A program made the translations under genes and the position numbers. The notes beneath the pieces are model-generated. The model was not told the origin of the DNA and did not search any database. It was given only the letters and a program-made list of their open reading frames with translations. A DNA stretch of 64,000 nucleotides from Alphaproteobacteria bacterium (lineage in GTDB: Bacteria > Pseudomonadota > Alphaproteobacteria > Micropepsales > Micropepsaceae): NCBI GenBank assembly GCA_025924715.1, contig JAICHV010000009.1, positions 1-64,000 on the forward strand, read 5' to 3'. Below are positions 53,982 to 64,000 of the stretch, in pieces; within the stretch, counting starts at the first letter, position 1; each line of letters starts with the position of its first letter.

Positions 53982-55375
53982 GCGGGCAGTCTAGAAGAGA
54001 TGAACTGGCGAATCAAAGCCAGGTCGTTCGGTATGGTTTCAAACCGTTCCGGCAGATCCATCACCCGTTTGAGCCCTTCCGGCATTGCGGGCGGCCGGCC
54101 CAGCGCCTGCCTCACCGCGTCGCCAAACTTTGCCGGATGGGCGGTGGAGAGGACCACCTGGGGCGCAGCCGAGGCCGGAACGCGCTCCGCAGCGCAGACC
54201 GCCACGGCGGTATGGGGATCGACGACCTGCCCCGTTTCCGCCGCGGTCTTTTTGATGGTCGCCAGAATCGCGGCGTCGTCACAGGCAAAGGCGGTGTAGC
54301 GGGCACGCAGTTGCGCCAGCACGGCCGGCGGCAATTCCAGCCGGCGCGTCTTGGCGAACTGCCCCATCGCCGCCGCCGTCCAGCGCGCGTCACGCTGCGA
54401 GGCTTCGAACAAAGCGCGCTCGAAATTGGACGCCACCTGGATGTCCATCGAGGGACTGAGGGTGTGATGCGCCGCGCCCGAGGCATAGACGCCTTCGTTC
54501 AAGGCACGGGCCATGATGTCATTGGCATTGGTGGCGATCACCAGACGCTCGACGGGCAGTCCCATCCGCATCGCCGCCTCACCGGCGAAGACATCGCCGA
54601 AATTGCCGGTGGGAACGACGAAGATCGCCGGCTGTTTGAGAGCGGCGGCGACGGTGAAATAATAAACGCTTTGCGCCGCGATGCGCACGAAATTGATCGA
54701 GTTGACCGCGGTGAGCCCGATCTCGGCCGCAAATTCCTTTTGCGCGAAAAGTTCTTTGACGATGCTCTGGGCGTCGTCGAAACTGCCTTCCAGCGCGATG
54801 TTGTGGACATTGGCGTGCGGGCTGGTGGTCATCTGCCGCCGCTGCACCTCACTCACCCGTCCCAAGGGATGAATGACGAAGACCTCGATATTGGCCAGGC
54901 CCCCCAACGCCGCGATCGCGGCCGAACCGGTGTCACCGGAAGTCGCCGCGACAATGGTGGCGCGCCCGCCGCGCCGCGCCAGGGCCCGGGCGAACAGCCG
55001 GCCCAGGATCTGCAGCGCCAGGTCCTTGAAAGCGAAGGTGGGGCCGTGAAACAGCTCGAGCAAATAATGGCTGCCATTGCTGCTTGCGCCGTCCAGCTTG
55101 CGCAGCGGCGCAATGGCAGGTGAATCGAAGCCGGCATAAGCGGCAGCGATATCCTGTTCGAGCTCATCGGCACTGAAAGACCCGCCGGCAAAGCATGACA
55201 GCACTTCAAACGCCACAGCCTGATAGGGCTTGCCGGCAAAACCGGCAATCTCGCTCGCGGTGAATTGCGGCCATTGCTGGGGCACATACAACCCGCCGTC
55301 GGGCGCCAGGCCGGCCAGCAGCACCTGGGCGAAATCGCAAACCGGCGCCTGGCCGCGGGTGGAAATGAACTGCAT
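53978..55375 (-). CDS. thrC: Threonine synthase
   Basis: PLP enzyme that turns O-phosphohomoserine into threonine. The 465 residues have the MQFISTRGQAP start, the PLP lysine in HGPTFAFKDLALQ, VAATSGDTGSAAIAAL and VPTGNFGDVFAGEAA. Located 24 bases after SURF1 at the end of the cytochrome oxidase operon. Confidence 0.97.
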   Translation of the reverse strand: MQFISTRGQAPVCDFAQVLLAGLAPDGGLYVPQQWPQFTASEIAGFAGKPYQAVAFEVLSCFAGGSFSADELEQDIAAAYAGFDSPAIAPLRKLDGASSNGSHYLLELFHGPTFAFKDLALQILGRLFARALARRGGRATIVAATSGDTGSAAIAALGGLANIEVFVIHPLGRVSEVQRRQMTTSPHANVHNIALEGSFDDAQSIVKELFAQKEFAAEIGLTAVNSINFVRIAAQSVYYFTVAAALKQPAIFVVPTGNFGDVFAGEAAMRMGLPVERLVIATNANDIMARALNEGVYASGAAHHTLSPSMDIQVASNFERALFEASQRDARWTAAAMGQFAKTRRLELPPAVLAQLRARYTAFACDDAAILATIKKTAAETGQVVDPHTAVAVCAAERVPASAAPQVVLSTAHPAKFGDAVRQALGRPPAMPEGLKRVMDLPERFETIPNDLALIRQFISSRLPA

Positions 55376-55399
55376 CGGCGATCCTGTTGCGGCCGGCTC

Positions 55400-56110
55400 C
55401 TAGGCCCAGCCCAGCCGGCCCTTGGACATATGAAAGGCCAGATAGACGCCGACAAGCCCCGCCGCAAGGCCAAACCAGGTCATGGCATAGGAGAGGTGAT
55501 TGTTGGGCAGATCGACCACGGTTTGCCCCCCTTTCGGCCAGCCGCCCGGATTGGGGGTGGCGTCGGCTTCCACCAGCACCGGCGCTGCCAAATCGGTCCT
55601 GTCGGCGCGGGCGATGCCGGCGAGATCGCGCCCATACCAGATGCGATGGGCCAGATCCGGCGCCGGCGTGAAATAGCCCGGCCTGTCCGGTATGCGCCAC
55701 ACCCCGACGACTTTTGTTTCGCCGGTCACGGCTATGCGGGTGGCGGGATCGAGCTTTTCGCGGGGCACTGCGCCCCGGTCCACCATAACTGTCTTGCCGG
55801 TATCGGTCACAAGAGGTGTCAACACATGATAGAGCGCGGCTCCGCCGGCGCCGATGGCAAAGACATAGGTTTCCTTGGTATTGTCGAAATGCCCGGTCAG
55901 GACCACGCGGTGGTATTGCGCCTGATCGGCGGGCATCGCCAGCACTTGCGCCAGGGGAAGCGGCGCTGCGGCCATGTGCGCGTCGATGGTGGCGATCAGC
56001 CCCAGTTTCCACTGCAGCCGCTGCATCTGCCACACCCCCAACCCGATCAGGATGGCGACCGCGATCAGAGTGGCGATAGTGAGGCCCGGCAGCGGGCGGA
56101 AGCGGATCAC
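55400..56110 (-). CDS. SURF1 cytochrome oxidase assembly factor
   Basis: Helps insert heme a into the oxidase subunit I. 236 residues with two membrane helices, one near each end (about 9-26 and 210-228), and a periplasmic domain. Landmarks are GVWQMQRLQWK, VMVDRGAVP and the C-terminal NHLSYAMTWFGLA. The start is a GTG overlapping the DUF983 stop (GTGA). Confidence 0.95.
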   Translation of the reverse strand: MIRFRPLPGLTIATLIAVAILIGLGVWQMQRLQWKLGLIATIDAHMAAAPLPLAQVLAMPADQAQYHRVVLTGHFDNTKETYVFAIGAGGAALYHVLTPLVTDTGKTVMVDRGAVPREKLDPATRIAVTGETKVVGVWRIPDRPGYFTPAPDLAHRIWYGRDLAGIARADRTDLAAPVLVEADATPNPGGWPKGGQTVVDLPNNHLSYAMTWFGLAAGLVGVYLAFHMSKGRLGWA

Positions 56111-56463
56111 TGGCGGCGTCCTTCGCCAGCCTTGTGCTTGTATTGCAGCACCAACAGGGTCGATTTGGACAGGCGCAGAAAACCCAGGCTGAGGATCACG
56201 ATCAGCGGCGCCCACAAAACCGCATGCACCCAATAGGGCGGCGAAAACGTGAACTCCACATAAAGCGCCAGCCCGGCCACGATGGCGCCCACGATCAGGA
56301 TGCCGAACACGGCAGGACCATCGCCCGCGTCGAACATGGCATAATCCAGAGCGCAGCTTTGGCAGGCCGGTCTCAGCTTGATATAGCCGTCGAACAGCCG
56401 TCCCTGCCCGCAACGCGGGCAAAGGCCAAGCAGGCAAGCTTTTGTGGTGTTGGGTTCTTTCAC
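56107..56463 (-). CDS. DUF983 membrane protein with zinc ribbon
   Basis: 118 residues. An N-terminal double CxxC zinc ribbon (CPRCGQGRLF and CQSCALDY) is followed by two membrane helices (about 51-72 and 80-100). DUF983 proteins are almost always encoded between ctaE and surf1 and are presumed oxidase assembly factors. That role is from context only. Confidence 0.92.
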   Translation of the reverse strand: MKEPNTTKACLLGLCPRCGQGRLFDGYIKLRPACQSCALDYAMFDAGDGPAVFGILIVGAIVAGLALYVEFTFSPPYWVHAVLWAPLIVILSLGFLRLSKSTLLVLQYKHKAGEGRRQ

Positions 56464-56549
56464 CGCATCACCTTTCTAGGCGCAGCATTTTGGCCATCCG
56501 GCCAGGAGCGTCGCACGGTTCGTAGCGCCAGCGTGCGGACGGCGAAAGC

Positions 56550-57455
56550 CTAGCCGGCCGTTACCGGACCCTGACCCCAGACATAGATGCAGGCGAACAG
56601 AAACAGCCACACCACGTCGACGAAGTGCCAGTACCAGGCAGCCGCCTCGAAGCCGAAATGGCGGGTCGGGGTGAACTGGCCGGCGATGGCACGCGCCAGG
56701 CAGACCGTCAGGAAGATGGTGCCGATGATCACATGGGCGCCGTGAAAGCCGGTGGCCATGAAGAAGGTAGAACCATAGATCGCCTGGAAATTGCCGGCAC
56801 CCTTGGCGAGGCTGGCATGAGCCGCATCGGTGAAGGGCTGCAGCGCCAGATGGTTGAAGCCGAAGGTGAAGGGGGCATGGGCATATTCATAAGCCTGCAC
56901 CGCGGTGAAGCTGGCGCCCAGCAGCACGGTCAGGATCAGGCCCTGGATGGCGCCTTTGCGGTCGCCGGTCTGGATGGCGTGATGCGCCCAGGTCACCGTG
57001 GTGCCCGAGGTGAGCAGGATCAGGGTGTTGAGCAGGGGGAAATGCCAGGGATCCAGCGTGACTATCCCGGCCGGCGGCCAGGAGCCGATGCTGACATCGC
57101 CGAAGAAGATCGCCGAATTGAAATAGGCCCAGAACCAGGCGACGAAGAACATCACCTCGGAGGAGATGAACAGGATCATGCCATAGCGCAGATGCAGCTT
57201 GACCACCGGGGTGTGGTTGCCCAGCACCACCGATTCCCGGACCACGTCGCGCCACCAGCCGGCCATGGTGTAGAGCACCAGGGCGAAGCCGACGATGAAG
57301 ATCCAGGGCTGGCCCGAAAGCACGCCAAAGCCGGCATAGCCGGAATTCATCCAGAGCACCGCCCCAACCAGCATGGTGAAGGCGGCGAAGGAGCCGATGA
57401 TCGGCCAGGCGCTGGGATCCACCAGATGATAATCGTGCTTTACATCGCTGCTCAT
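56550..57455 (-). CDS. ctaE: Cytochrome c oxidase subunit III
   Basis: 301 residues with seven membrane helices. Typical segments are [16 protein letters not shown], the [17 protein letters not shown] helix, [28 protein letters not shown] and the final [21 protein letters not shown]. Part of the aa3-type oxidase. Confidence 0.97.
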   Translation of the reverse strand: MSSDVKHDYHLVDPSAWPIIGSFAAFTMLVGAVLWMNSGYAGFGVLSGQPWIFIVGFALVLYTMAGWWRDVVRESVVLGNHTPVVKLHLRYGMILFISSEVMFFVAWFWAYFNSAIFFGDVSIGSWPPAGIVTLDPWHFPLLNTLILLTSGTTVTWAHHAIQTGDRKGAIQGLILTVLLGASFTAVQAYEYAHAPFTFGFNHLALQPFTDAAHASLAKGAGNFQAIYGSTFFMATGFHGAHVIIGTIFLTVCLARAIAGQFTPTRHFGFEAAAWYWHFVDVVWLFLFACIYVWGQGPVTAG

Positions 57456-57468
57456 GACTTAAGCCCCT

Positions 57469-57597
57469 CTAGTGGCCAGTGCCGTGCCATTGCACGATCG
57501 ACATCAGATAAAACAAAACTGCCAGCGCACCCAGGACGAGTGCGAAAACGATGTTGCGCTTGCGGCGTTCGCGCATTGCCCGATCGGGGTCATCCAT
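57469..57597 (-). CDS. 42-residue single-helix membrane protein in the cox operon
   Basis: Short gene between ctaB and ctaE: 42 residues with a charged N-terminus (MDDPDRAMRERRKRN), one membrane helix (about 16-34) and the ending MSIVQWHGTGH. GAGG sits 5 bases before the ATG, and the start is 4 bases after the ctaB stop. Small CoxF-like proteins occupy this place in other alphaproteobacteria. The tail resembles the membrane-anchor start of CtaG, but no CtaG domain follows. Confidence 0.75.
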   Translation of the reverse strand: MDDPDRAMRERRKRNIVFALVLGALAVLFYLMSIVQWHGTGH

Positions 57598-57601
57598 CGC
57601 C

Positions 57602-58519
57602 TCATGCCCAAAATGGCGCCAGGCCGAGCAGACGCTCGACGATCAGCGCGGCGAAAGGGGCGAACAGATACAGCAACGAGACCTTGAACAAGCGTTTGGC
57701 GGCCGGCTCGCGGACCTCGTCGCGTTCGCGCAAGGTGGCGAAGGCTTCCAGCAGCATCCAGAACCCCATGCTGGCCGAAACCACCAGATAGAGAATTCCG
57801 CCAAGGCCGATAAAGGCCGGCGCCACGCCCAGCGGCGCCAGCAGCAGCGTATAGGCGAAGATCGCCTTGCGGGTATGGGGCTTGCCCTTGACCACCGGCA
57901 GCATCGGCACCCCGGCGCGGGCATAATCCTGATTGCGCCACAGCGACAGCGCCCAGAAATGCGGCGGGGTCCAGAAGAAGACGATCGCCACCAGCAGGAC
58001 CGGCGCCAGCGACAGAGAGCCGGTCACCGCCGCCCAGCCGATCGCCGGCGGCAGCGCACCGGCGAGGCCCCCGATCACGATGTTCTGCGGCGTGCGGCGT
58101 TTCAGCCATAGCGTATAGACGCCGACATAGAAGAAGACGGTGAAGGCCAGCAGCGATGCCGCCGGCACGCCCACATACAGCCACATCGTCGCCACCGCCA
58201 TGACCGCCAGCGCCCAGCCAAAGGCCAGTGCGTCTTCGCGCGCGACATGGCCCATGGGAATAGGCCGCGTCGCGGTACGGCTCATCACCGCGTCGATGTC
58301 GCTGTCATAGGCCATGTTGAGCGCGCCCGAGGCCCCCGCCGCCACCGCGATACACAGCAGCGCGGTAAAAGCGGTGAGCGGATGCAGGTGTCCGGGTGCC
58401 GCGACGATGCCGGCAAGACCGGTGAAAATCACCAGCGACATCACCCTGGGTTTAAGCAGGGCGAAGAAGTCACCGACCGTGGTGACCCGCTGGGGACTAT
58501 ATGTGACGGCGACCGTCAT
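57602..58519 (-). CDS. ctaB: Protoheme IX farnesyltransferase (heme O synthase)
   Basis: UbiA-family prenyltransferase that makes heme O for the oxidase. 305 residues with about nine membrane helices, the Asp-rich [19 protein letters not shown] motif and the second site in [26 protein letters not shown]. Starts 21 bases after ctaD. Confidence 0.97.
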   Translation of the reverse strand: MTVAVTYSPQRVTTVGDFFALLKPRVMSLVIFTGLAGIVAAPGHLHPLTAFTALLCIAVAAGASGALNMAYDSDIDAVMSRTATRPIPMGHVAREDALAFGWALAVMAVATMWLYVGVPAASLLAFTVFFYVGVYTLWLKRRTPQNIVIGGLAGALPPAIGWAAVTGSLSLAPVLLVAIVFFWTPPHFWALSLWRNQDYARAGVPMLPVVKGKPHTRKAIFAYTLLLAPLGVAPAFIGLGGILYLVVSASMGFWMLLEAFATLRERDEVREPAAKRLFKVSLLYLFAPFAALIVERLLGLAPFWA

Positions 58520-58540
58520 TGCGCCCCAATCTTCATGACA

Positions 58541-61016
<2,476 letters not shown>

Positions 61017-61085
61017 GCGGCGACCTCGTGGCAGCGCGAAGGCGCGGGAAATCCCACGCGTTTCAGATTCTTGCGAGGGATTTAG

Positions 61086-61099
61086 AGGGGTTAACCCCT
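61086..61099. promoter_or_regulatory. 14-base perfect palindrome between ctaC and tldD
   Basis: AGGGGTTAACCCCT stands in the 249-base gap between the divergent ctaC and tldD genes, 70 bases upstream of the ctaC start. It is a candidate operator for a dimeric regulator of the oxidase operon. No matching family is recognised. Confidence 0.4.
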
Positions 61100-61265
61100 T
61101 AAAGTCATTGCGACCTTATGGCACGGCCCGGATCGGCGCCAGCTTTGGCGGCGCCCGCCCGCGGCGCTTGCCCCGCACAATGGGGTTTTTGCGCCTTGTC
61201 TGAGGGGCGCGATGGCCCGATATCTAGGGTGCATACGGCTATTTGCCGCGTTTCAGGAGCAAAAT

Positions 61266-62690
61266 ATGGCGCAAGACCTGTTCTTTTCCCGCACCGGCAT
61301 GGACCGGGGCAAAGTCCAGCAAACGGTGGATGAGGCGCTGGCCCACGCCGATGACGGGGAACTGTTCCTGGAATACAGCCAGAGCGAATCCTTTTCCTTC
61401 GACGATAACCGGCTGAAGGCGGCCAGTTTCGACACGACTCAGGGCTTCGGGCTGCGGGCCGTGGCGGGGGAAGCCACCGGCTATGCCCATGCGACGGAAC
61501 TTTCCGAGGACGCCATCCAGCGTGCCGCCCGCACCGTCCAGGCCGTGGCGGCCGGGCATTCGGGAACGCTCGCGGCGCCCCCGGCGCGCAGCAATGTGAA
61601 GCTCTATACCCATATCGATCCGCTGCAGACCGCCGGCTTCGAGAAGAAAGTCTCGCTGCTGGAGGAAATGAACGCCTATGCCCGTTCCAAGGATTCGCGG
61701 GTGCGCCAGGTTTCCGCCTCGCTGTCCGGGGAATGGCAGCGCATCGAGATCATCCGCGCTGGCGGCGAGCATTATTCCGATATCCGCCCCCTGGTGCGGC
61801 TGAATGTGTCGGTGGTGGTGGAACAGGCCGGGCGGCAGGAATCCGGCAGCTATGGCGGCGGCGGCCGCGGCGGTTACGAAACCTATCTCGACCCCAGCTA
61901 TTGGAAAGCGGCGGTGGACGACGCCCTGCGCCAGGCTCTGGTCAATCTGGAATCGGTGCCGGCCCCGGCGGGCGAAATGAGCGTGGTGCTGGGACCGGGC
62001 TGGCCGGGCATCCTGCTGCACGAAGCCATCGGGCATGGGCTGGAAGGCGATTTCAACCGCAAGAAAACGTCTGCTTTCGCGGGGCTGCTGGGCGAGCGGG
62101 TGGCGGCGCCGGGCGTGACGGTGGTCGATGACGGCACCATCAATGGCCGGCGCGGATCATTGTCGATCGACGATGAAGGCACCCCCAGCTCCTGCACCGT
62201 GCTGATTGAGGATGGGATTCTCAAGGGCTATATGCAGGACCGCCAAAATGCCCGGCTGATGGGGATGAAACCGACCGGCAATGGCCGGCGGCAATCCTAT
62301 TCCTCGGCGGTGATGCCGCGCATGACCAACACTTATATGCTGGCGGGCAAGAGCGATCCGGGCGAGATCCTGGCCAGCGTCAAGCACGGCATCTATGCGG
62401 TGAATTTCGGCGGCGGCCAGGTCGACATCACCAATGGCAAATTCGTCTTTTCCTGCACCGAGGCTTACGCCATCGAAAACGGCAAACTGGGCGCCCCGAT
62501 CAAAGGCGCGACCTTGATCGGCTCCGGCCCCGAATGCCTGACCCGCGTGGCGATGATCGGCAATGACATGAAACTGGACACCGGCGTGGGCACCTGCGGC
62601 AAGAACGGCCAAAGCGTTCCGGTGGGCGTGGGCCAGCCGACGCTGCGGATCGACGGGCTGACGGTGGGCGGCACAGCGGCGGCGGCGTAA
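61266..62690 (+). CDS. tldD: TldD-type metalloprotease subunit
   Basis: TldD with TldE forms a cytosolic zinc protease that degrades unfolded peptides and matures some ribosomal peptides. The 474 residues contain the active-site HEAIGHGLEGDF (HExxxH) and family segments GGGRGGYETY, SSAVMPRMTNTYMLAG and GGGQVDITNGKFVFSCTEAY. AGGAG lies 6 bases before the ATG at 61266. The partner tldE/pmbA is not in the window. Confidence 0.96.
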   Translation: MAQDLFFSRTGMDRGKVQQTVDEALAHADDGELFLEYSQSESFSFDDNRLKAASFDTTQGFGLRAVAGEATGYAHATELSEDAIQRAARTVQAVAAGHSGTLAAPPARSNVKLYTHIDPLQTAGFEKKVSLLEEMNAYARSKDSRVRQVSASLSGEWQRIEIIRAGGEHYSDIRPLVRLNVSVVVEQAGRQESGSYGGGGRGGYETYLDPSYWKAAVDDALRQALVNLESVPAPAGEMSVVLGPGWPGILLHEAIGHGLEGDFNRKKTSAFAGLLGERVAAPGVTVVDDGTINGRRGSLSIDDEGTPSSCTVLIEDGILKGYMQDRQNARLMGMKPTGNGRRQSYSSAVMPRMTNTYMLAGKSDPGEILASVKHGIYAVNFGGGQVDITNGKFVFSCTEAYAIENGKLGAPIKGATLIGSGPECLTRVAMIGNDMKLDTGVGTCGKNGQSVPVGVGQPTLRIDGLTVGGTAAAA

Positions 62691-62700
62691 GGATGGATTG

Positions 62701-62946
62701 ATGGCGCGTTATTGGTTCCGGCAGAAGCGTTACGGATTGGGCGCCACGCCCAACACTTGGCAGGGCTGGGTGTTGGTGCTTGTCGGGGTGGCGCTGTTGG
62801 TGGCGGGAGTGGTGATCAACGGGAAAGATCCCCAAGAGGTCTGGCTCGGTTCGTTGCTGATCTTCGCAGGCGTGGTGCCGGTCAGTATCATCGTCTGGTT
62901 CAAAACCGAAGGCGGTTGGCGCTGGCGCTGGGGCGATGATGACTGA
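62701..62946 (+). CDS. Small membrane protein of unknown function
   Basis: 81 residues with a Trp/Arg/Tyr-rich start (ARYWFRQKRYG), two membrane helices (about 20-38 and 48-66) and a charged tail (WRWRWGDDD). AAGGA precedes the ATG. It lies 10 bases after tldD and overlaps the DUF952 gene by 11 bases, so it is translated as part of that operon. Family not recognised. Confidence 0.8.
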   Translation: MARYWFRQKRYGLGATPNTWQGWVLVLVGVALLVAGVVINGKDPQEVWLGSLLIFAGVVPVSIIVWFKTEGGWRWRWGDDD

Positions 62947-63280
62947 GATCTTCAAGATCGTGCCGCGTCCCGAATGGGAGCATGCCGGCGAGAGCTATGC
63001 CGGCTCGCCGCATGACCAGGCCGATGGCTTTCTGCATTTCTCCACCCGCGCACAACTCCCCGAAACGCTGCGGCGTTATTATGCCGGCCAGACCGATCTG
63101 ATGCTGGTGGCGGTGGACGCGGGCAAATTGGGCGAGGCGCTGAGATGGGAATATTCGCCCTCCCGGGCTGAGGATTTTCCGCATCTTTACGCCCCCCTGC
63201 CCCGCAACGCAGTCGTTTGGGCAAAACCCCTCAATCGAAAGGCAGATGGTGAGTTTCTGCTGCCGGAAGAAACCGTATGA
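62936..63280 (+). CDS. DUF952 family protein
   Basis: 114 residues matching the DUF952 family: DQADGFLHFSTRAQLPETLRRYYAG, LMLVAVDAGKLGEALRWEYSPS and FPHLYAPL. Function is unknown; some authors link the fold to glutathione-S-transferase-like proteins. Two start codons (62936, 62939) are adjacent. The stop overlaps the pirin start (ATGA). Confidence 0.9.
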   Translation: MMTEIFKIVPRPEWEHAGESYAGSPHDQADGFLHFSTRAQLPETLRRYYAGQTDLMLVAVDAGKLGEALRWEYSPSRAEDFPHLYAPLPRNAVVWAKPLNRKADGEFLLPEETV

Positions 63281-64000
63281 TCCCCATTCAAGGCAAAGCC
63301 CATGATCTGGGCGACGGATTTTTCGTCACCCGCGTGCTGCCCCAACCGGCGCGGCGCAGTATCGGGCCCTTCGTGTTCTTCGATTATTTCGGGCCGGTGG
63401 ATTTCGCGCCGGGCAAAGGCATCGATGTGCGCCCGCATCCTCATATCGGGCTCGCCACGCTGACCTATCTGTTCGAAGGCTCGCAGATGCACCGCGACAC
63501 CCTGGGCACGGTGCAGGAGATCCGCCCCGGCGACGTCAACTGGATGACCGCCGGCCGCGGCATTGCCCATTCCGAACGCACCGGACCGGATGCGCGGGCG
63601 GCCGGGCATCGCATGCACGGCATCCAAAGCTGGATCGGGTTGCCGAAATCCGACGAAGAAGCCCCGCCGGCCTTTCAGCATTTCGCCTCGGATCAACTGC
63701 CCCAGCGCGAAGAGCGCGGCGTAAAGCTGAAGCTGATCGCGGGCGAGGCTTTCGGACTGGCCTCGCCGGTGAAAACCTTCTCACCGATTTTCTATGCCGA
63801 GGCGCTGTTCGAGACCGGCGGCAGCCTGACTTTCGATCAGGCGCCGGAAGAGCGCGCCTTTTTGGTGGTGGAAGGTGAAATCCAGACCGGCGCCGATGTC
63901 CATCAAAGCGGCGCCATGCTGATGCTGGAGCCGGGGGAGCCCGCCACGCTGTTCAGCGCCGGCCCTGCCCGCGTCATGCTGCTGGGCGGCGCGCCGATGG
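63277..64000 (+). CDS. Pirin family protein (cut by right window edge)
   Basis: Cupin-fold iron protein; some pirins act as quercetin dioxygenases, others as redox regulators. The visible 241 residues hold the N-terminal cupin with metal ligands in RPHPHIGLATLTYLFEG and HRDTLG, the GRGIAHSE motif, and most of the second cupin (ERAFLVVEGEI). Translationally coupled to DUF952. The true end is beyond position 64000. Confidence 0.93.
   Translation, partial: MIPIQGKAHDLGDGFFVTRVLPQPARRSIGPFVFFDYFGPVDFAPGKGIDVRPHPHIGLATLTYLFEGSQMHRDTLGTVQEIRPGDVNWMTAGRGIAHSERTGPDARAAGHRMHGIQSWIGLPKSDEEAPPAFQHFASDQLPQREERGVKLKLIAGEAFGLASPVKTFSPIFYAEALFETGGSLTFDQAPEERAFLVVEGEIQTGADVHQSGAMLMLEPGEPATLFSAGPARVMLLGGAPM

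Overview
The window is a high-GC, gene-dense chromosomal segment of an alphaproteobacterium. The evidence is the gene neighbourhoods: iscR-sufS-sufB, ctaC-ctaD-ctaB-ctaE-DUF983-surf1-thrC-M16, aroQ-accB-accC, and NDUFA12-mlaD-DUF2155. It is supported by an alphaproteobacterial-type RNase E (acidic insert in the S1 domain, C-terminal GWWQR), a fused ThiS-ThiG and a B12-dependent ribonucleotide reductase. I cannot name the genus; the Caulobacterales/Micropepsales part of the class would fit. No rRNA, tRNA, CRISPR array, transposase or prophage was seen. This is core genome with one small foreign-looking patch after nrdJ.

Layout. 1-2.6 kb: iscR-sufS-sufB (leftward, sufB cut by the window edge) behind a promoter carrying an IscR-type operator. 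2.6-9.2 kb: an alpha/beta hydrolase, anmK and tyrS diverging, and a 1142-residue AsmA-like protein. 9.4-12.7 kb: a Bcp peroxiredoxin, an M23 endopeptidase overlapping a bactofilin, and a DUF4142 protein. 12.8-20 kb, all leftward: amidase, PBP1A, CLC transporter and prfB, the last with an intact programmed frameshift. 20-28.3 kb: RNase E, a GFA-family protein, a gamma-glutamyltransferase-like lipoprotein that appears to lack its nucleophile, an M48-TPR protease, a DsbA-like protein and two secreted proteins of unknown function. 28.3-34.3 kb: thiSG, then aroQ-accB-accC-doxX-aat, and opposite them NDUFA12-mlaD-DUF2155.

34.3-39.8 kb: nrdJ with a leader holding two similar palindromes, a strong terminator, then a hairpin-rich, lower-GC patch with an 86-residue HNH nuclease, a small helical protein and a pentapeptide-repeat protein. 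40-44.8 kb: the glycine cleavage operon gcvT-gcvH-gcvPA-gcvPB, behind a consensus-like promoter and a tandem glycine riboswitch. 44.8-52.7 kb: lipoprotein-argS, thrB-rnhA (TTGA overlap), a Prx5-type peroxiredoxin, a membrane PAS-GGDEF-EAL protein with a degenerate GGDEF site, and a GNAT acetyltransferase. 52.7-61 kb: the aa3 cytochrome oxidase operon joined to thrC and an M16 peptidase. It contains a 42-residue membrane protein where ctaG/cox11 is often found. 61.2-64 kb: tldD, a small membrane protein, DUF952 and a pirin cut by the edge.

Many genes are coupled by 4-base ATGA, GTGA or TTGA overlaps, and several starts are TTG or GTG. Themes: Fe-S and copper/heme enzyme assembly, cell-wall synthesis and remodelling (anmK, amidase, PBP1A, M23, bactofilin), envelope quality control and one-carbon metabolism. 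The most notable items are the likely GGT pseudoenzyme, the repeated nrdJ operator-like palindromes, the structured HNH patch, the internal Gly-Gly of ThiSG and the cytochrome oxidase operon without ctaG.
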